Shown in pieces: positions 53,101-58,356 of a stretch of 64,000 bases of DNA. The position numbers were made by a program, and so were the translations under genes. Location of the stretch: assembly GCA_963513935.1 (NCBI GenBank), contig OY740769.1, positions 101,535,762 through 101,599,761 of the forward strand. Direction: 5' to 3'. The stretch's first letter is position 1; every line of letters begins with the position of its first letter. This DNA comes from Aphrophora alni. Lineage: Eukaryota > Arthropoda > Insecta > Hemiptera > Aphrophoridae. The notes under the pieces are model-generated. The model searched no databases and had not been told where the DNA came from. It saw only the letters and a program-made list of their open reading frames with translations.

Positions 53101-56100
53101 ATCTTCAAAACATTCAGACAAACACGTGGCTCGTTTAATTTCCTCTTCTTTGCAATGGTTTAAAATATTCAAGAAACCTCAATTTGCCTCTAGGCGCGAA
53201 ATAAAAATACTATTACGCAGGTGCTGAGAGAAAAATCTACAATCGATTTAAAGTACACACACACACGGAAGTAAAAACAAGTCGATAATCACGGTAATTA
53301 CATTGTAGGCTAATATTCTCTAAGTATATTCTTTAAATGTATATTTCCAAAAGTTGGTACTGTACTTTGACCTTGTAGGAAATGTTAATTTATATTTGTA
53401 GATCAAGTTCGTTTAAAATACAGGTTTTTGAACCTCGTAACTATGTAGGCTACTTTCTTGATGACAAGTCATATAGATGTGTAGGCCAATACATTAAAAA
53501 GTCTCCACTCGCTTTGCTCGTGTTAGTGTCTCAGCTCTAACAGGCATCGAAGCTGAACAATGAAAAAATCTCCACTTGCTACACTCGTGTCGCTGACTCG
53601 GCCCTACCGGACATCGAAATATACAAATGTAAAATTTTCTTAGAAGGTCAGAATTCGAGATTTAATTCTTTACACTAACTGTGCTATTTAAAAATCGGCT
53701 GTAGTAATCAAATTTGAATAGAATATAGCCTTAGAGGACCCTAAACGAAATGTTTTGATTATTATCATAAAGGTCCGGGAGGTAATGAACTAAAATACCA
53801 ACCCAAGGATTAAATAAAGCAATAAAGCTAAAGATTCAAAATTATTTTAATAATATAAATGAGCTACAATTGTGTCGCCTTGCGGCATCAACTGAGTTGC
53901 CTGATGATGTCGTAAGGCGATACAATTGTAGCTCATTTGTATTATTAAAATAATTTTGAAACTTTAACTTTATTGCTTTATTTAATACTTGAATATGGAG
54001 TTTCAACAAGAAATATCTGCTGTTACATTAAAATTAAAATATACCGATACTATTCACAATTTTGTGAAATATGGTAAATCAATATCCCAGTGTCCCAAGT
54101 AAACTAATATGAATGTTTCAGTGTCCCAAGTAAACTAAAATGAATGTTTCAGTGTCCCAAATAAACTAAAATGTATTTCCCAGTGTCCCAAGTAAACTAA
54201 AATGTATGTCCCAGTGTCCCAAGTAAACTAAAATGAATGGCCTAGTGTCCAAGTAAACTAAAATTAATGTCCTAGTGTCCAAGTAAACTAAAATTAATGT
54301 CCCAGTGTCCAAGTAAACTAAAATTAATGTCCCAGTGTCCAAGTAAACTAAAATGTATGTCCTAGTGTCCAAGTAAACTAAAATTAATGTCCCAGTGTCC
54401 AAGTAAACTAAAATTAATGTCCCAGTGTCCAAGTAAACTAAAATTAATGTCCCAGTGTCCAAGTAAACTAAAATTAATGTCCAAGTAAACTAAAATGTAT
54501 GTCCCAGTGTCCAAGTAAACTAAAATTAATGTCCCAGTGTCCAAGTAAACTAAAATTAATGTCCCAGTGTCCAAGTAAACTAAAATGTATGTCCTAGTGT
54601 CCAAGTAAACTAAAATTAATGTCCCAGTGTCCAAGTAAACTAAAATTAATGTCCCAGTGTCCAAGTAAACTAAAATTAATGTCCCAGTGTCCAAGTAAAC
54701 TAAAATTAATGTCCAAGTAAACTAAAATGTATGTCCCAGTGTCCAAGTAAACTAAAATTAATGTCCCAGTGTCCAAGTAAACTAAAATTAATGTCCCAGT
54801 GTCCAAGTAAACCAAAATGAATGCCCCAGTGTCCAAGTAAACCAAAATGAATGCCCCAGTGTCCAAGTAAACTAAAATTAATGTCCTAGTGTCCGAGTAA
54901 ACTAAAATTAATGTCCCAGTGTCCAAGTAAACCAAAATGAATGCCCCAGTGTCCAAGTAAACCAAAATGAATGCCCCAGTGTCCAAGTAAACTAAAATTA
55001 ATGTCCTAGTGTCCAAGTAAACTAAAATTAATGTCCCAGTGTCCAAGTAAACCAAAATGAATGCCCCAGTGTCCAAGTAAACCAAAATGAATGCCCCAGT
55101 GTCCAAGTAAACTAAAATTAATGTCCCAGTGTCCAAGTAAACTAAAATTAATTTCCTAGTGTCCAAGTAAACTAAAATGTATGTCCCAGTGTCCAAGTAA
55201 ACTAAAATTAATGTCCCAGTGTCCAAGTAAACTAAAATTAATGTCCCAGTGTCCAAGTAAACCAAAATGAATGCCCCAGTGTCCAAGTAAACCAAAATGA
55301 ATGCCCCAGTGTCCAAGTAAACTAAAATGTATGTCCCAGTGTCCAAGTAAACTAAAATTAATGTCCCAGTGTCCAAGTAAACCAAAATGAATGCCCCAGT
55401 GTCCAAGTAAACCAAAATGAATGCCCCAGTGTCCAAGTAAACTAAAATGTATGTCCCAGTGTCCAAGTAAACTAAAATTAATGTCCCAGTGTCCAAGTAA
55501 ACTAAAATGAATGTCCCAGTGTCCAAGTAAACTAAAATTAATGTCCCAGTGTCCAAGTAAACCAAAATGAATGCCCCAGTGTCCAAATACATAAACTAAA
55601 ATTAATGTCCCAGTGCCAAGTAAACTAAAATGATACCCCAGTGTCCCAAGTAAACTAAAATGAATGTCCCAGTGTCCCAAGTAAACTAAAATGTATGTCC
55701 CAGTGTCCAAGTAAACTAAAATGAATGCCCCAGTGTCAAAGTAAACTAAAATGAATGTCCTAGTGTCCAAGTAAACTAAAATGAATACCCCAGTGTCCCA
55801 AGTAAACTAAAATGTATGTCCCAGTGTCAAAGTAAACTAAAATGAATATCCCCCAGTGTCCAAGTAAACTAAAATGAATGTCCTAGTATCCAACCAACTA
55901 AACTAAAATGAATGTCCTGTGTCAAAGTAAACTAAATTGAATACCCCAGTGTCTCAAGTAAACTAAAATGAATGTCCTAGTGACCAAGTAAATTAAAATG
56001 AATGCCCCAGTGTCCAAGTAAACTAAAAAGAATGCCCCAGTGTCCAAGTAAACTAAAATGAATGTCCTCATGTCCAAGTAAACTAAAATGAATATCCTAG

Positions 56101-58291
56101 TGTCCAAGTAAACTAAAATGAATGCCCCAGTGTCCAACTAAACTAAAATGAATGCCCCAGTGTCAAAGTAAACTAAAATGAATGTCCTAGTGTCCAAGTA
56201 AACTAAAATGAATGTCCCAGTGTCCAACTAAACTAAAATGAATGCCCCAGTGTCAAAGTAAACTAAAATGAATGTCCTAGTGTCCAAGTAAACTAAAATT
56301 AATGTCTCAGTGCCAAGTAAACTAAAATGAATGCCCCAGTGTCCAAGTAAACTAAAATTAATGTCTCAGTGCCAAGTAAACTAAAATTAATGTCCTAGTG
56401 TCCAAGTAAACTAAAATTAATGTCTCAGTGCCAAGTAAACTAATATGAATGCCCCAGTGTCCAAGTAAACTAAAATTAATGTCTCAGTGCCAAGTAAACT
56501 AAAATTAATGTCCCAGTGTCCAAGTAAACTAAAATTAATGTCCCAGTGTCCAAGTAAACTAAAATTAATGTCCCAGTGTCCAAGTAAACTAAAATGAATG
56601 CCCCAGTGTCCAAGTAAACTAAAATTAATGTCTCAGTGCCAAGTAAACTAAAATTAATGTCCCAGTGTCCAAGTAAACTAAAATTAATGTCCCAGTGTCC
56701 AAGTAAACTAAAATGAATGCCCCACTGTCAAAGTAAACTAAAATTAATGTCCCAGTGTCCAAGTAAACTAAAATTAATGTCCCAGTGTCCAAGTAAACTA
56801 AAATGAATGCCCCAGTGTCCAAGTAAACTAAAATTAATGTCTCAGTGCCAAGTAAACTAAAATTAATGCCCCAGTGTCCAAGTAAACTAAAATTAATGTC
56901 CCAGTGTCCAAGTAAACCAAAATGAATGCCCCAGTGTCCAAGTAAACTAAAATGAATGTCCCAGTGTCCAAGTAAACTAAAATTAATGTCCCAGTGTCCA
57001 AGTAAACCAAAATGAATGCCCCAGTGTCCAAATACATAAACTAAAATTAATGTCCCAGTGCCAAGTAAACTAAAATGATACCCCAGTGTCCCAAGTAAAC
57101 TAAAATGAATGTCCCAGTGTCCCAAGTAAACTAAAATGTATGTCCCAGTGTCCAAGTAAACTAAAATGAATGCCCTAGTGTCCAAGTAAACTAAAATGTA
57201 TGTCCCAGTGTCCAAGTAAACTAAAATGAATGTCCCAGTGTCCCAAGTAAACTAAAATGTATGTCCCAGTGTCCAAGTAAACTAAAATGAATGCCCCAGT
57301 GTCAAAGTAAACTAAAATGAATGTCCTAGTGTCCAAGTAAACTAAAATGAATACCCCAGTGTCCCAAGTAAACTAAAATGTATGTCCCAGTGTCAAAGTA
57401 CACTAAAATGAATATCCCCCAGTGTCCAAGTAAACTAAAATGAATGTCCTAGTATCCAACCAACTAAACTAAAATGAATGTCCTGTGTCAAAGTAAACTA
57501 AATTGAATACCCCAGTGTCTCAAGTAAACTAAAATGAATGTCCTAGTGACCAAGTAAATTAAAATGAATGCCCCAGTGTCCAAGTAAACTAAAATGAATG
57601 CCCCAGTGTCCAAGTAAACTAAAATGAATGTCCTCATGTCCAAGTAAACTAAAATGAATATCCTAGTCTCCAAGTAAACTAAAATGAATGCCCCAGTGTC
57701 AAAGTAAACTAAAATGAATGTCCTAGTGTCCAAGTAAACTAAAATGAATGTCCCAGTGTCCAACTAAACTAAAATGAATGCCCCAGTGTCAAAGTAAACT
57801 AAAATGAATGTCTCAGTGCCAAGTAAACTAAAATTAATGTCCCAGTGTCAAGTAAACTAAAATTAATGTCCCAGTGTCCAAGTAAACTAAAATTAATATC
57901 CTAGTGCCAAGTAAACTAAAATTAATGTCCCAGTGTCAAGTAAACTAAAATTAATGTCCCAGTGTCAAGTAAACTAAAATTAATGTCCCAGTGTCAAGTA
58001 AACTGAAATGAATGCCCCAGTGTCCAAGTAAACTAAAATTAATATCCTAGTGCCAAGTAAACTAAAATTAATGTCCCAGTGTCAAGTAAACTAAAATTAA
58101 TGTTCCAGTGTCCAAGTAAACTAAAATTAATGTCCCAGTGTCAAGTAAACTAAAATTAATGTCCCAGTGCCAAGTAAACTAAAATTAAATGAACATTGAA
58201 TCCCGTAGTTAGGGCCCTAACGGGCTTCGTTAGATGCGTACATATTAAAAGTCTTCGTATCAGTGTTGAGAGCCCTGGAGGCTTCAAAGCC

Positions 58292-58356
<65 letters not shown>

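Noticed and set aside
54166..57763. Many long minus-strand open frames of LDTGTLILVY repeats (up to 332 codons)
   Set aside because: They arise because the minisatellite unit is 30 bp and lacks stops in two frames. No start context, no non-repeat domain.
54081..58189. CRISPR-like appearance of regularly spaced repeats
   Set aside because: The units are contiguous with no unique spacers, and the sequence is clearly eukaryotic.
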